From Gigaspora rosea (Eukaryota; Glomeromycota; Glomeromycetes; Diversisporales; Gigasporaceae): 64,000 bases of DNA. The translations under genes were made by a program, and so were the position numbers. The stretch lies in contig QKWP01002059.1 in assembly GCA_003550325.1 (NCBI GenBank), positions 1 to 64,000 of the forward strand, read 5' to 3'. The notes under the pieces were generated by a model. It ran no database searches, was not told the origin of the DNA, and saw only the letters and a list, made by a program, of their open reading frames with translations. Positions 54,037 to 64,000 of the stretch are shown here, in pieces (the stretch's first letter is position 1; every line of letters starts with the position of its first letter).

Positions 54037-54210
54037 CAGTATAACCCGCAATAGTCACATTCACATTAGTCACAATCTCGCTATAGTCACCTTAATTTTT
54101 CTATTTAATTATGTATACTATATATAAATTTTAGCTTGCTTTAGTCACAATCTCACAATAGGCACTTAGAAAGTCCAATTTTGGCATATGACTATTGCGG
54201 GGTTTGACTG
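54037..54210. mobile_element. Mariner-like MITE (174 bp) with TA duplication
   Basis: Starts CAGTATAACCCGCAATAGTC and ends in the complement of CAGTCAAACCCCGCAATAGTC (described as GACTATTGCGGGG...CTG). TA at 54035-54036 and 54211-54212. CAGT termini and TA targets are typical of Tc1/mariner. Confidence 0.85.
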
Positions 54211-54487
54211 TATATACGATAATATAGCTTTGTTAATAATTATATAAAAATTTAAAAAAATATTAATGAAGGACATGTAACTTGTTATCAAAAACTTTTT
54301 TAATTAAGTTCTTGCATTTTGTAAGCTGTATTATAATTTGGATGAATAATTTTATTCTTTACAATGCAAAATTTTAATATATTGTAATATTTAAATTGTG
54401 TCTGTTGATTGGTTGGGTTGTTTAACTTTTATCTATCTGTTTTTATGAAAGCGTATAAATGAGAAAGTCTCTGTTCTACCTCAATTA
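54211..54487. other. AT-rich non-coding DNA
   Basis: No frame, terminus or repeat that I can support. Confidence 0.35.
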
Positions 54488-54665
54488 TACGGCATTTATA
54501 TGGTATATGACATTTATACTACTTACAGCATTTATATGACATGCAGCACTTCTACTTATATGGCAAAATATGCTATATGCTATAGTAGTTATACCGAGGG
54601 TAGCTACCCCACTGCTACCCCTCAAGATTCTAAATATTTGCAGTTTTACCTATAACTACTACATG
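54488..54665. repeat. Interspersed repeat R1, copy 2
   Basis: Shares GCACTTCTACTTATATGGCA and GGGTAGCTACC with 8485-8665. In both loci it lies beside a SINE, here on the tail side and at 8.5 kb on the head side. Confidence 0.6.
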
Positions 54666-55211
54666 TACTTGTACTAGCTATGCCATATTGGTGGTCCCAG
54701 CTCTTCTTAATTTTCAAGAACTACCATATGGGTATGCCTAGAGCCCATTAGGCCTTGATACCTACATGTCTTTATGCTTCTACTTCTCACTAGTTAGTGA
54801 GTTTCATCTGCCTTTGCAAGGTCATTTCGATCTCCAATACTCATATCCAACCTTCTTTCAAGCCTTATACTGATCTCTTCCAAACTACCAAACCAGTTAG
54901 CTCAGAAGGATTGGTTGGCCTGGCTTTATGCGTCTGATAGACTCCTTTTCCTTGGTACCTAATTTCAAAACATAGGTTCTTTTTCTCTACTATAACTCTA
55001 GCAGCCAGGTTGGTGCTCCCTTTTGTTATAGGGTTTTTCTATCTGGTTCTTCAGTCTCTAGTTGAAATTCTGATTTTCTGTAGTACTGTTAAAAGATCTC
55101 CCTTACTTCCTTGCTCAGGACTAATGGGTTTCAATTGTTCTGGTTCCTTGGATTTGTCTGTATAAATTATACAACTGCACTGATGCTTCTTTTCAAGATG
55201 GTAGTACCAGG

Positions 55212-56273
55212 CACTGTTGGAAATTCAAAAAAAATTTTATGATTTTTGTGAACATAATTTTTTTTTATAATGTTCATATCAAAAATAAATATGTTCACAT
55301 AGTAGAATTTAGACTTTATAATATAATGACTATTTGCAATTGACCAAAAGTTGATTATATCTAAAAATAAGCTACTTACAGATTTTTTGTGTTCAAAATC
55401 GTTAAAAAGGTAGTTTATTTTTGAAATATATGGTAAATATAATCTTTATATTAATAAGGGAATAGAACTTTGTTGCATCCGCGATATGTCACACCCCCAA
55501 TTCAGCCAATCAAATCGCATAATTTTGTAGACAAAATATTTTATTTTTTAAAAATTCAAAATTTTACTAGTAAAATATAAAAATAAATAAGTGATATCAA
55601 AGTATGTAATGTAAAATTTTATTTTGAACAACTTTTTCTAAGTCATAAAAATAGATTATCTTAGTAAAAAAACATTTTATAGAAAAAATCAAAAATTTCA
55701 AACATTAGCACATATAAAACTTTTTTTACTAATATAAATCTATCTTTACATCTAAGAATTATATGTAAAATTTTATTCTAAACAACTTTTTCTAAGTTAA
55801 AAAGGTAGATTGTTTTAGTAAAAAAAAAAGTTTTATATGTGCTAACTTTGGAAATTTTTGATTTTTCTTATAAAACGTTTTTTTACTAAGACAATCTATC
55901 TTTATGACTTAGAAAAGTTGTTTAGAATAAAATTTTACATTATATGGCATGCTATTTTATATAAATTTTACATTTTATTATATAAAATTTTTAATTTTTA
56001 AAAAAAATTTTTTGCTTATAAAATCGTGCGATTTGATTGGCCGAACCAGGGGTGTGACATGTCACAGGTGCGACAAATTTATTTTCCCTATTAATAAATT
56101 ATGAATAAAAAATTATAAAAATTAAAATTTATATTCATACTATGCGAATATAAAAATATAAAATTTTTGATTTTTTATGTTCATACTATGTGAACATAAA
56201 ATATAAAAACATTGATTTTTTAAAAAAATTTATGCTCACTGTGAACACTGTGAACATATAATTTCCAACACTG
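55212..56273. mobile_element. hAT-like MITE inside the SINE
   Basis: Termini CACTGTTGGAAATT (55212) and, on the minus strand, CAGTGTTGGAAATT (56273). Flanks GTACCAGG (55204-55211) and GTACCAAG (56274-56281) match at 7 of 8 bases. The uninterrupted SINE at 8.24 kb (GGTAGGACCAAGGTTA) is the empty-site form. 1062 bp, no coding frame. Confidence 0.85.
55453..56096. mobile_element. MITE nested in the hAT-like MITE
   Basis: AATAAGGGAATAGAACTTTG with GATATGTCACACCCCCAATT is mirrored by GGGGTGTGACATGTCACAGG and TTATTTTCCCTATTAAT. Arms are about 75 percent alike over 65 bp. A further internal palindrome (CTTAGAAAAGTTGTTTAGAA and its inverse) fills the centre. Third nesting level in this SINE. Confidence 0.7.
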
Positions 56274-56430
56274 GTACCAAGGTTATAGGTAATATACTTG
56301 ACTGATTGATGAACAAATATTACTATAACACAGGCTTATTTTTTAATTCATCTTCAGTGGGATTTGAACTCTAGATCTGTTGCTTGAGGATAACAGCCAA
56401 ACAGCTTCTCTATATCACCACACCCTTAGT

Positions 56431-57732
56431 AGTCACCGGATTTTTAATATCATGAAGATCTAACCTAATTTGCTAATGATTGTAGCTACCTTATTTGTCT
56501 GAAAATAAGCTACCCTTTTTGGCCAAAAAGTTACACAAAAAATCGTGGCATAGCTTATTTCCGGATTGTTAAATTTTTTGAGAAATTGAAAAATGTACTA
56601 ATAAAAAGTTGTCCAAATGCCATGCAATTTTCATTATAAGTGTATTTCATTACGCTGAACAACTTTACTTATTCAATCTTTTGAAGTTTACATAGTAAAA
56701 AAAAATTCATATATAGCGACTATTAACGATTTTTTTAAAAATTTTTCTGAAAATCCAGGGGTAACTTCTTTTGAAGGTAGCTTATTTTTGGAAACCTACG
56801 GTATATATAAAACCGATTTTTTTTATATGCGAATCAGTTTTTGTGTAATAAGTAAAATTGTTTGCTATGACGATTTGCATATAATTTGAAAATTTTAAAA
56901 AATTTTATTAAGTTTTTTTGAAAATACTTTGATATTTTAGATGCCTGTAAACAAAAAATAAAAAATAATAATTAAAATTATTATATCTCGACGCATTCTT
57001 GAACCCTTTAGAATTTTTTTATAAAAATTTAAACCTATATGCTTTAGAACTTAGAGAACAACTTTTATTAAGTCAATAATTAGTGTTAGCAATACAGTTG
57101 TTTCAGAAATGAGGTGTTTATTTAAAATTTTAATTTTTAAAAAATCCTATTTTTTTGTATCTTAACATATTTATATAAAGAAACATTATAAAATTTATAA
57201 AAACATGATTCTAAAATACAATATACATATTATATTATATTATATAATATGTTATTTATTTTATTGGATTATTCCAATATAAATTTTACAATGTTTATTA
57301 TATAAAATTTTAAGATACAAAAAAACTGTATTTTTTTTAAAATTAAAAATTTTATTAAATACATCATTTCTGGAATAACTGTATTGTTAATACTAATTAT
57401 CGACTTAATGAAAGTTGTTCTCTAAGTTCTAAAGCATATAGGATTAAATTTTCATAAAAAAATTCTAAAGGGTTCAAGAATGCGTCGAGATATAATAATG
57501 TTAATTATTATTTTTTATTTTTTGTTTACAGGCATCTAAAATATCAAAGTATTTTCAAAAAAACTTAATAAAATTGTCTAAAATTCTCAAATTATGTGCA
57601 AATCATTATTTCAAACAACTTTACTTATTGCACAAAGACCGATTCGCATATAAAAAAAAATCAGTTTTATATGTAGCTACGATCATCAACAAATCAGGTT
57701 AGATTTTTGTAATATTAAAATTCCGGTGACTA
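56431..57732. mobile_element. Long-TIR MITE with CACCGGA(A)TTTTAATAT ends
   Basis: TAGTCACCGGATTTTTAATA (56431) is mirrored by ATATTAAAATTCCGGTGACTA (ending 57732). The arms continue through AGATCTAACCTAATTTG/CAAATCAGGTTAGATTT, a GATTCGCATATAAAA block and a near-identical 180-bp inner part (TTCTTGAACC...GGTTCAAGAA). Abuts the SINE head. 1302 bp, no coding frame. Confidence 0.75.
56489..56806. mobile_element. MITE nested in the long-TIR element
   Basis: The left arm breaks after GATTGTAGCTA and resumes at TATATAAAACCGATTTTT. The uninterrupted right arm reads TATATGTAGCTACGATC. The insert is bounded by CCTTATTTGTCTGAAAATAAG-type and AGCTTATTTTTGGAAACCTAC-type ends. Confidence 0.6.
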
Positions 57733-57734
57733 CT

Positions 57735-58155
57735 GGCAGGGGAGTGTAATACCAATTTATCACAATACAAACTTGTTATAACATGAATCTATTATATTAT
57801 AGTACTATTTAACATGTAAATACAAGTTTTATGTTAAAATATAAGTAGGAAATGTCAAAAAATAGTGATTAGCTGGATAGATACTACTGTGTCATCTGCA
57901 ATTTAGTTATAACAACCTGAGTGAAAGTAAGTAAACTTGTATATTCATGAAACTAATTATTAGATTCGTAAAATACTAATATATATATGTTGATTGAAGC
58001 ATTTGAGATAATCTATTAAAAGTTTTACTTTCTAATTGATTTATCATTTGTACACTATTATAGAATAGGTTTCTTATTATTGAAAACTAAAACATTCTAA
58101 TGATATTTTAGCATAATATAAAAAGAAATACAAAATAATAGAATACTAGTATAAA
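57735..58155. other. AT-rich non-coding DNA
   Basis: No frame or repeat terminus recognised. Confidence 0.35.
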
Positions 58156-58159
58156 ATGG

Positions 58160-58255
58160 CCTTTTATACTTTTATACTTCTATACTTTTATACTTTTATA
58201 CTTTTAACTTTATACTTTTACTTTTCTACTCTTATACTTTTACTTATATATATTT
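58160..58255. repeat. (TTATACTTT)n microsatellite
   Basis: TTATACTTTTATACTTCTAT-type decamers at 58166-58250 with variants. The 61-codon frame here is a by-product. Confidence 0.8.
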
Positions 58256-59386
58256 CTAAAATATATATAAACCCTAGCTTTCTAATCTTCTATATATTAG
58301 CTTTTAGCTTTAGACTCAGATTCTTTTTTTCTATTCTCTAATATTTAGGAATAGTTTTATCTCTTGAATATTATATCTAAAATAAATAAAGTATATCTTT
58401 GTTAAATAATTACTCGTTTGTTTCTTAATAAATATCTAACAAACTACTCTAGTAAAGTAACATTCTACTTGTATACTATTTTATATCTTATCTGACCCTT
58501 ACAAGATTCCTGTTGCTATTTGTTGTGTTGCAAGTACTATATTGAAGGCTATAGTCACTTGTAACATTTTGGTGCTTTCTGGCAGAAATCATTTAAAAAA
58601 TAGCCAAAACTTCAGAACCTCCCTTCTTCTCTACTAAAATAATATTTTTTGGTCTATTCTCTTTCTTCTTTTCTTCTTCTCTAATTAAATGATTGTTTTT
58701 GTTTTTCTATTAAATTAAAAGAGATTTATTCAAAAGGGCATACTTGAAGTCTTTTGCTTTTGTAGACTAGTATTTTCTATTTAATTAATAAAGATTTGTT
58801 TAGAAGAGCAACTTGAAGTCTTTGCTTTTGTAGCACTTCTCTATTGTATTTTTAGTAATAGTTTTTTTTTAGACCCAAATTTAAAATTCCTTACCTTTTT
58901 AGCTAGTAATTTGAAATATAAATCTAACCTCTTTTGCTCAAGCTCAAAAAAAAATTAGTTAGTTAATCTTCTAGGTCTTTTTATAAATAGTATGAATAGA
59001 GCCTACCAAATTCATTTTCAACAAATTAAAGCACATAATGTTCACAACCCAACTGCTCTTGCCACTAATATTTACCAACTTAGTAGCCCAAATTTATCCT
59101 GTACTATTTGCTATTCATCTTGCAATTTTCATCAGACTTTTTATCGCTTTTAGAATCAGTGCTAGAATAGAATTAATATCTGAATTTATTTTTATATCTG
59201 GATTAGGACTTATTATTTTCTGCAACAACTAACTCCAAATCTGGATTCACTACCTCTTCAATTATGCAAAATTATGCAATAAATTTTTTAAAAATATGCA
59301 ACAAATTATATGAATTTGATAAAAATATGTATTTATATATCAGCAAATTTATAATAGTGTAATCTTATATAAGGTCTTACGAACTG
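58256..59386. other. Non-coding; short hydrophobic frame not supported
   Basis: 58680-58850 has an imperfect duplication (GAAGTCTTTGCTTTTGTAG twice, at 58748 and 58813). A 64-codon frame at 59038-59232 is hydrophobic with no start context, splice signals or domain. Nothing here is a convincing gene. Confidence 0.35.
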
Positions 59387-59389
59387 TAA

Positions 59390-59551
59390 GAGTAGTAACA
59401 AATATTATATAATATTTTTTTACTATACCCTCTACCCCCTCTTTCCCACATAAGATAAATTTAATTGGCTGTTATAAATTTATATATCTAACGTAAAACA
59501 ATCAGTGACCCCCCTTCCTACTCAGAATATTACATAATATTTGTCACTACC
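59390..59551. mobile_element. Harbinger-like MITE, family H2 (162 bp)
   Basis: GAGTAGTAACAAATATTATA (left) and minus-strand GGTAGTGACAAATATTATGT (right). TAA at 59387-59389 and 59552-59554. Same length and text (TACTATACCC, TTGGCTGTTATAAA) as 41885-42046. Confidence 0.85.
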
Positions 59552-59569
59552 TAATATAAGCAAAATATT

Positions 59570-59775
59570 ACATAATATATTTCAAAATATTTTGAAATAT
59601 CAAAATTTCAAAATAGTACATAAGTAATTTCGAAATATTTTAAAATATATTACGAAATATTTTGAACCCTTTCAAAATATTTTAGGACTAGAAAACCAAG
59701 CTGGATCAGTAGATCTGTAACCTGGATCGCGCATTAAACTGATTTTTCAAAATAGTTCAAAATAGTTCGATGATG
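59570..59775. repeat. CAAAATATTTTGAAAT palindromic-word array
   Basis: TTTCAAAATATTTTGAAATA and variants recur in both orientations through 59690. GATCAGTAGATCTGTAACC follows, then CAAAATAGTTCAAAATAG. No closing TIR was identified. Confidence 0.55.
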
Positions 59776-59916
59776 TTTAAATTTTGTACTACAATATCAG
59801 ATTAGATTTTTTGTTTATAATTAGATCTTCTATTTTGTTTTTTTTCACTTTTTTGGTTTTATTTTGTTTTTTATTTTTGTTTTATTTTTTGTTTTTATAA
59901 CAAACAACTTTTTAAA

Positions 59917-61000
59917 ACCTTGCGCATGCCAACTATGGCTTCCGACACTTTCAAGAACACACCCTCAGCAATTTCTAAATTTTCAAGAACGCTTTTTTTG
60001 AGAAATGGGCACAAGTTTTCACAAGTTTTCACAAGTTTTTGCAAGTTCTTGCAAGTTCTTGCAAGGTTTTGCTTTATTTATTTCTTTATTTCGTGTTTTT
60101 TGTTTTTATTTTGTTTTTTTTTGGTTTATTTTTAAAATTTTTTTTATTAATTTATTTTATTTTGGCATTTTGCAAGAAAAACAAACAACTTTTCAAAACC
60201 TTGCACATGCCAACTACAACTTCTGACACTTTCAAAAACACACCCAGCAATTTCTAAATTTTCAAGAATGCTTCTTTATCGAAATGGTCATAAGTTTTTG
60301 CAAGTTTTTGCAAGTTCTTGCAAGGTTTTGCTTCATTTATTTTTTTGTTTCATGTTTTTTGTTTTGGTTTTTTTGGTTTATTTTTAAAATTTTTTTATTA
60401 ATTTATTTTATTTTGGCAATTTGCGAGAAAAACAAACAACTTTTCAAAACCTTGCACATGCCAACTACAACTTCTGACACTTTCAAAAACACACCCAGCA
60501 ATTTCTAAATTTTCAAGAATGCTTCTTTATCGAAATGGTCATAAGTTTTTGCAAGTTTTTGCAAGTTCTTGCAAGGTTTTGCTTCATTTATTTTTTTGTT
60601 TCATGTTTTTTGTTTTGTTTTTGTTTTTTCGGTTTGTTTTTAAAATTTTTTTTATTAATTTATTTTATTTTGGCACTTTGCAAAAAAAACAACAATTTTT
60701 CAAAACCTTGCACATGCCAACTATAACTTCTGACATTTTCAAAAACATACCCCAGCAATTTCTAAATTTTCAAGAATGCTTTTTTAGAGAAATAGGTACA
60801 AATTTTTGCAAGTTTTTGCAAGTTCTTGCCAGGTTTCGCTTCATTTATTTTTTCATTTCGTGTTTTTTTGTTTTTGTTTTTTTTTGGTTTATTTTTAAAA
60901 TTTTTTATTAATTTATTTTATTTTGGCAATTTGCGAGAAAAACAAGCAATTTTTTGAATCCTTGCACATACCAACTACGACTTTCAACACTTTCAAAAAT
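59917..61000. repeat. ~255-bp tandem repeat, four copies and a partial fifth
   Basis: The landmark TTGC(A/G)CATGCCAACTA stands at 59920, 60201, 60452, 60708 and (as TTGCACATACC) 60962, spacings 281, 251, 256 and 254. Each unit has a CACAAGTTTT/GCAAGTTTTTGCAAGTTC decamer run, then a TTTTTGGTTTATTTTTAAAA tail. Phe/Cys/Leu-rich frames inside are composition artefacts. Confidence 0.9.
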
Positions 61001-61072
61001 GATTAAAAACATAATAGCTAACTGTGGGGTGAGTGAAAATAAGTGTATAGGGCTAGTTTTTTGTATATAGTA

Positions 61073-61247
61073 CAGTCGGACCTCTCTAAATGCATCCCCT
61101 CTAAGTGCATAACCTCCTTAAATGCATATTAGTTTTCTGGCCCAAATATATACCAAACCTCTATAAATGCATTTTTTCTTAATGTTCTCTTAATGCATAC
61201 CTCCAAAAGTTTGGTCCCAATAATATGCATTTAGAGAGGTCTGACTG
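61073..61247. mobile_element. Mariner-like MITE (175 bp), complete
   Basis: CAGTCGGACCTCTCTAAATG and the complement of CAGTCAGACCTCTCTAAATG. TA at 61071-61072 and 61248-61249. The interior has repeated AATGCATACCTCC words. Reference copy for the halves at 9.2 and 24.6 kb. Confidence 0.9.
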
Positions 61248-61290
61248 TAATAGAATTAGATGCAACGAAGTGCGAAAGTAGTTTATAATC

Positions 61291-61941
61291 TTATCCCTTA
61301 GATTGTAACACAGGCAAATTTGCCTGCGTATTTTAAAATTTTTAATAAAATTTTAAATATTGATTTTAGCCATATCTTTTCTAAGTAAAAAATATTCTTT
61401 AAGTTTTGTTTTAGTAACTTTGTTATAAAATTTTTTTAAAATCATTAGAAAACTTTAATATAATAAATGTTTAAAGTTCTTGTATTGGCATTTTTACTAT
61501 TAAAATTTTTCTTTAGATTTTTTCAAATTTTATATGTTCCCGTCTATAAAAAAAATCTTTACTTCTAATACAAGTCTTAATTTTTACAAGTAAATCATTA
61601 AAGTTGCAATAATGAAAGTTGTCATCCTTTATATAAACTACAATATTGTCTTAAGAACTATAGTTCTAAAACTAAAACTAAATAAGATCGCAGAAAAATT
61701 GTAATAAAATTTTTTAAAAAAATTTTTTCTTAAAATTATCTATTTTCAGCTTATATGTAACTATAATTTATTTTCTTATAATATAAAAACTAATTTTGCA
61801 AAAAAGTAATCATTATTTTCAAATATAATTGTACAAAGTTTTATTTAATTATTTTAGTATTTTAAAAAAGTAAATCAGAGCTAAAAAAAGTGCAAAAACA
61901 CAGGCAAATTTGACTGTGTTCTACTACAATCTAAGGGATAA
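61291..61941. mobile_element. MITE with TTATCCCTTAGATTGTA termini
   Basis: TTATCCCTTAGATTGTA (61291-61307) and TACAATCTAAGGGATAA (61925-61941) are perfect 17-bp TIRs. ACACAGGCAAATTTG occurs just inside each end as a direct, not inverted, copy (61308-61322 and about 61899-61914). 651 bp, no coding frame. Confidence 0.8.
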
Positions 61942-62560
61942 TACTAAATGACAACCGTAATCTGGCAATTTGTCTTTTGATTGGATAACTCAGAACATGT
62001 GTACATTATGACATTCTGATATATCTACAGATCTACGCACCTAAATCTTATATATAATACTAAATGACAACCGTAATCTGGCAATTTGTCTTTTGATTGG
62101 ATAACTCAGAACATGTGTACATTATGACATTCTGATGTATCTACAGATCTACGCACCTAAAATCTTATAATACTAAATGACAACCGTAATCCGGCAATTT
62201 GTCTTTTGATTGGATAACTCAGAACATGTGTACATTATGACATTCTGATGTATCTACAGATCTACGCACCTAAAATACTACTAAATGATAACAGTAATCA
62301 GGCATTTATTCTTTTGATTGGATAACTCAGATCACGTACGTATTATGTCATTTTGATGTAATCTAAATCCTAAAACAAATTCGTCAGCTTAAACAATTTC
62401 GATTTTGATGTGTTAATAATGACGACATGTTAAGCTTACATTAAATCTTTATCTTTATACTACTAAATGACAACCGTAATCAGGCATTTTGTCTTTTGAT
62501 TGGATGCTCATTAAGGTCATATGTATAGTACATGCCGATATATATTGTGCCTAAAAGGTG
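61942..62560. repeat. ~113-bp tandem repeat
   Basis: TACTAAATGACAACCGTAAT begins units at 61942, 62058, 62171, 62279 (diverged) and 62461. The first three are nearly identical, containing TTTTGATTGGATAACTCAG and TCTACAGATCTACGCACC. The array begins exactly where the adjacent MITE ends. Confidence 0.9.
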
Positions 62561-63415
62561 CGTTAACTTGCTAAAGTTACAACTTCAATTGCCTAAAATT
62601 ACCTGATGCTAGCTAAAACGTGCAGAAAGAGGAGTTAAGTACTTTTGTAAATATTGTAAATCAATAAAAAGTTGATACCTTCCATAATTGTATTGTCACA
62701 GCCATGTTAATTTTACCTAAGTAGTACTAGGCATTGTTAATATTCTTGGGGGCTTAATACCGGTATAATCATGTTGATTTGTTTAGTATGAATGATGGTT
62801 TTCACTTTTCCGATTCTGATAAAAGTTAAATAATTCTGATCAATGCATGATGACAACTGCATAAATTATATAAAGCACATTGTTGTGGGAAAATATAATT
62901 GAAAAAATGTGTGAATACTAATACAAATTCTGTACTTGCAAAAAAATGACAACATACATCGTAATTAGAAATCAAAGCAAAATAAATATCCCACTATGAC
63001 GAATGTCCAGTCTGCATCAAAATCTTTTATTCTACTAATTTCTTATGTAAATGTATGATAAACGGTAATTGTTACTACTTAATAATAATGAAAATAAAAA
63101 AATAAAATTTTAATTGCACTTTGCTGTATCCAAAAACCGACCGTGAGAATTAAATCTATTATGACGTTCATTTATAATTATTAATCATTTGCATTTTAAT
63201 TTCGTAATAGCTTCGTCATAATTCGTATCACTATCCATTTATAGCGACCCTTATATGATCGGCCAATCACATTAAAGATTGACGATCATATAAATAAAAT
63301 TTTTTTTTTATTTATTTGTTTTTTTTTTATTTTTAATTTAATACTGTATTTATTTTTTAGAACCATCGTCGCTTAGAGCCTTAACTTCGAATAAAGTTAT
63401 GACCGTTCTTTGGTT
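62561..63415. other. Non-coding, no recognisable gene
   Basis: Mixed AT-rich sequence. An imperfect inverted repeat TATGATCGGCCAATC...GATTGACGATCATA spans 63253-63290. Short frames have no support. Confidence 0.4.
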
Positions 63416-63419
63416 TTTT

Positions 63420-64000
63420 TTTTTATTATTATTTTATTGCATTACTAACGTTCTTACATACTTTTCTTTGAAACGGACGTAGCACGATAGTTGGCTAGAA
63501 TGAACGTAGCATGGCATACATAGCACAGTCACGGTAATTTTTTAATTTTTTTAATTAGTTTATTATAGTACTAAAGTTATTACATTCTTTTCTTTAGAAT
63601 GAACGTAGTACAATTGGAACGTGCTAAAACTGACGTAGCACGGTAGATAGTTTTCTTTTTTTTTATAAATTAATTTGTTACAGTACTAACGTTCTTACGT
63701 TCTTTTCTTTAGAACAAACATAATACAATTGGACAGAACGTAGCTAGAACGGTGAACATAGCGCGGTAGATAGTTTGGTTTTTTTTATATATTAGTTTAT
63801 TACATTATTAACGTTATATTCTTTTCTTTAGAACGGACATAATGCAGTAATTAGCTTGAACGGAAGTAGCACGATCACGTTAGTTTATTTTTTACGAACG
63901 TTCTCAGTTTTTTTTTACGAACGTAGTATGACTAGACGAATAGAATGTGCCTGCTAGAACGAACATAGCACGGTCACAGTAGATTTCTTTCTTTTTTTTT
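63420..64000 (+). repeat. Array of branchpoint/acceptor modules, continuing past the window
   Basis: Units of 110-130 bp: T-run, TTATAGTACTAACGTTCTTA, CTTTTCTTTAG, then AATGAACGTAGTACAATTGG and GTAGCACGGTAGATAG. TACTAAC or close variants at 63443, 63569 (TACTAAA), 63684 and 63807 (TATTAAC). TTTAG ends at 63597, 63712 and about 63833. Same module as at 37.4-37.8 kb. Confidence 0.7.

Larger units (their letters stand above)
54666..56429 (-). mobile_element. SINE (third copy), interrupted by a hAT-like MITE
   Basis: Minus-strand head at 56429: GGTGTGGTGATATAGAGAAG, then a TAGAGTTCAAATCCCACTG B-box region (about 56347-56365). The body 54700-55203 matches the SINE at 7680-8394 through ATGGGTTTCAATTGTTCTGG and GGTTCCTTGGATTTG. 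The two parts join at GGTAGTACCA / GTACCAAGGTTATAGG once the insertion is removed. No TSD is recognised; the head abuts another MITE. Confidence 0.8.

Noticed and set aside
59920..60911. Series of 63-130-codon Phe/Cys/Leu-rich frames
   Set aside because: They repeat with the 255-bp tandem unit and consist of T-rich codons; no domain or start context.
59917..62560. CRISPR array
   Set aside because: Units are 113-255 bp, lack short direct repeats with unique spacers, and the genome is eukaryotic.

Overview
This is a gene-poor, strongly AT-rich window from a eukaryotic nuclear genome. It most resembles an arbuscular mycorrhizal fungus of the Glomeromycotina (Rhizophagus-like). The pointers are short introns with GTA(A/C)GT donors, an F-box protein with 28-residue leucine-rich repeats, relics of Sel1-like repeats, MULE transposases with SWIM zinc fingers, a LINE remnant, tRNA-derived SINEs and many MITEs. 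The taxon is inferred from recognised protein families, not proven. No bacterial operon, CRISPR array, rRNA gene or convincing tRNA gene was seen.

Layout. 0-10 kb holds only mobile DNA: a foldback-like element made of palindromic words, a MITE split by a SINE, a Sel1-repeat relic and a second SINE with a 17-bp target-site duplication (TSD). 10.7-14.9 kb has two membrane-protein loci: a frameshifted pseudogene, then an apparently intact six-exon gene that I assembled from splice signals and that carries a MITE in an intron. 18.5-20.1 kb is the one clear long gene, an intronless F-box/LRR protein with a perfect stem-loop upstream. 22.9-26.9 kb contains a 3.5-kb near-perfect palindrome that begins at an ambiguous base (N), so misassembly must be excluded first. 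27-33 kb is nested transposons, including LINE > hAT-like MITE > smaller MITE with perfect 8-bp TSDs at both levels. 34.7-38 kb contains tandem arrays whose units look like tiny exons separated by introns, with captured Sel1-repeat pieces, plus a 134-bp AT satellite. 42.8-43.1 kb is a sequencing gap. 44.3-47.4 kb is a structurally complete MULE with 27-bp terminal inverted repeats (TIRs), a 9-bp TSD and a broken transposase. 48.7-53.3 kb is a second MULE with about 300-bp TIRs and a broken transposase. 54-64 kb is mariner-like, hAT-like and Harbinger-like MITEs, a third SINE, two tandem-repeat blocks and, at the very end, a second array of branchpoint/acceptor modules.

The genes do not form a pathway. 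The main value of the window is a legible insertion history (nested elements with intact TSDs and natural empty sites) and two kinds of structure that ordinary repeat classes do not explain: arrays of short palindromic words sharing a terminal motif, and tandem arrays whose every unit carries splice-site-like signals.
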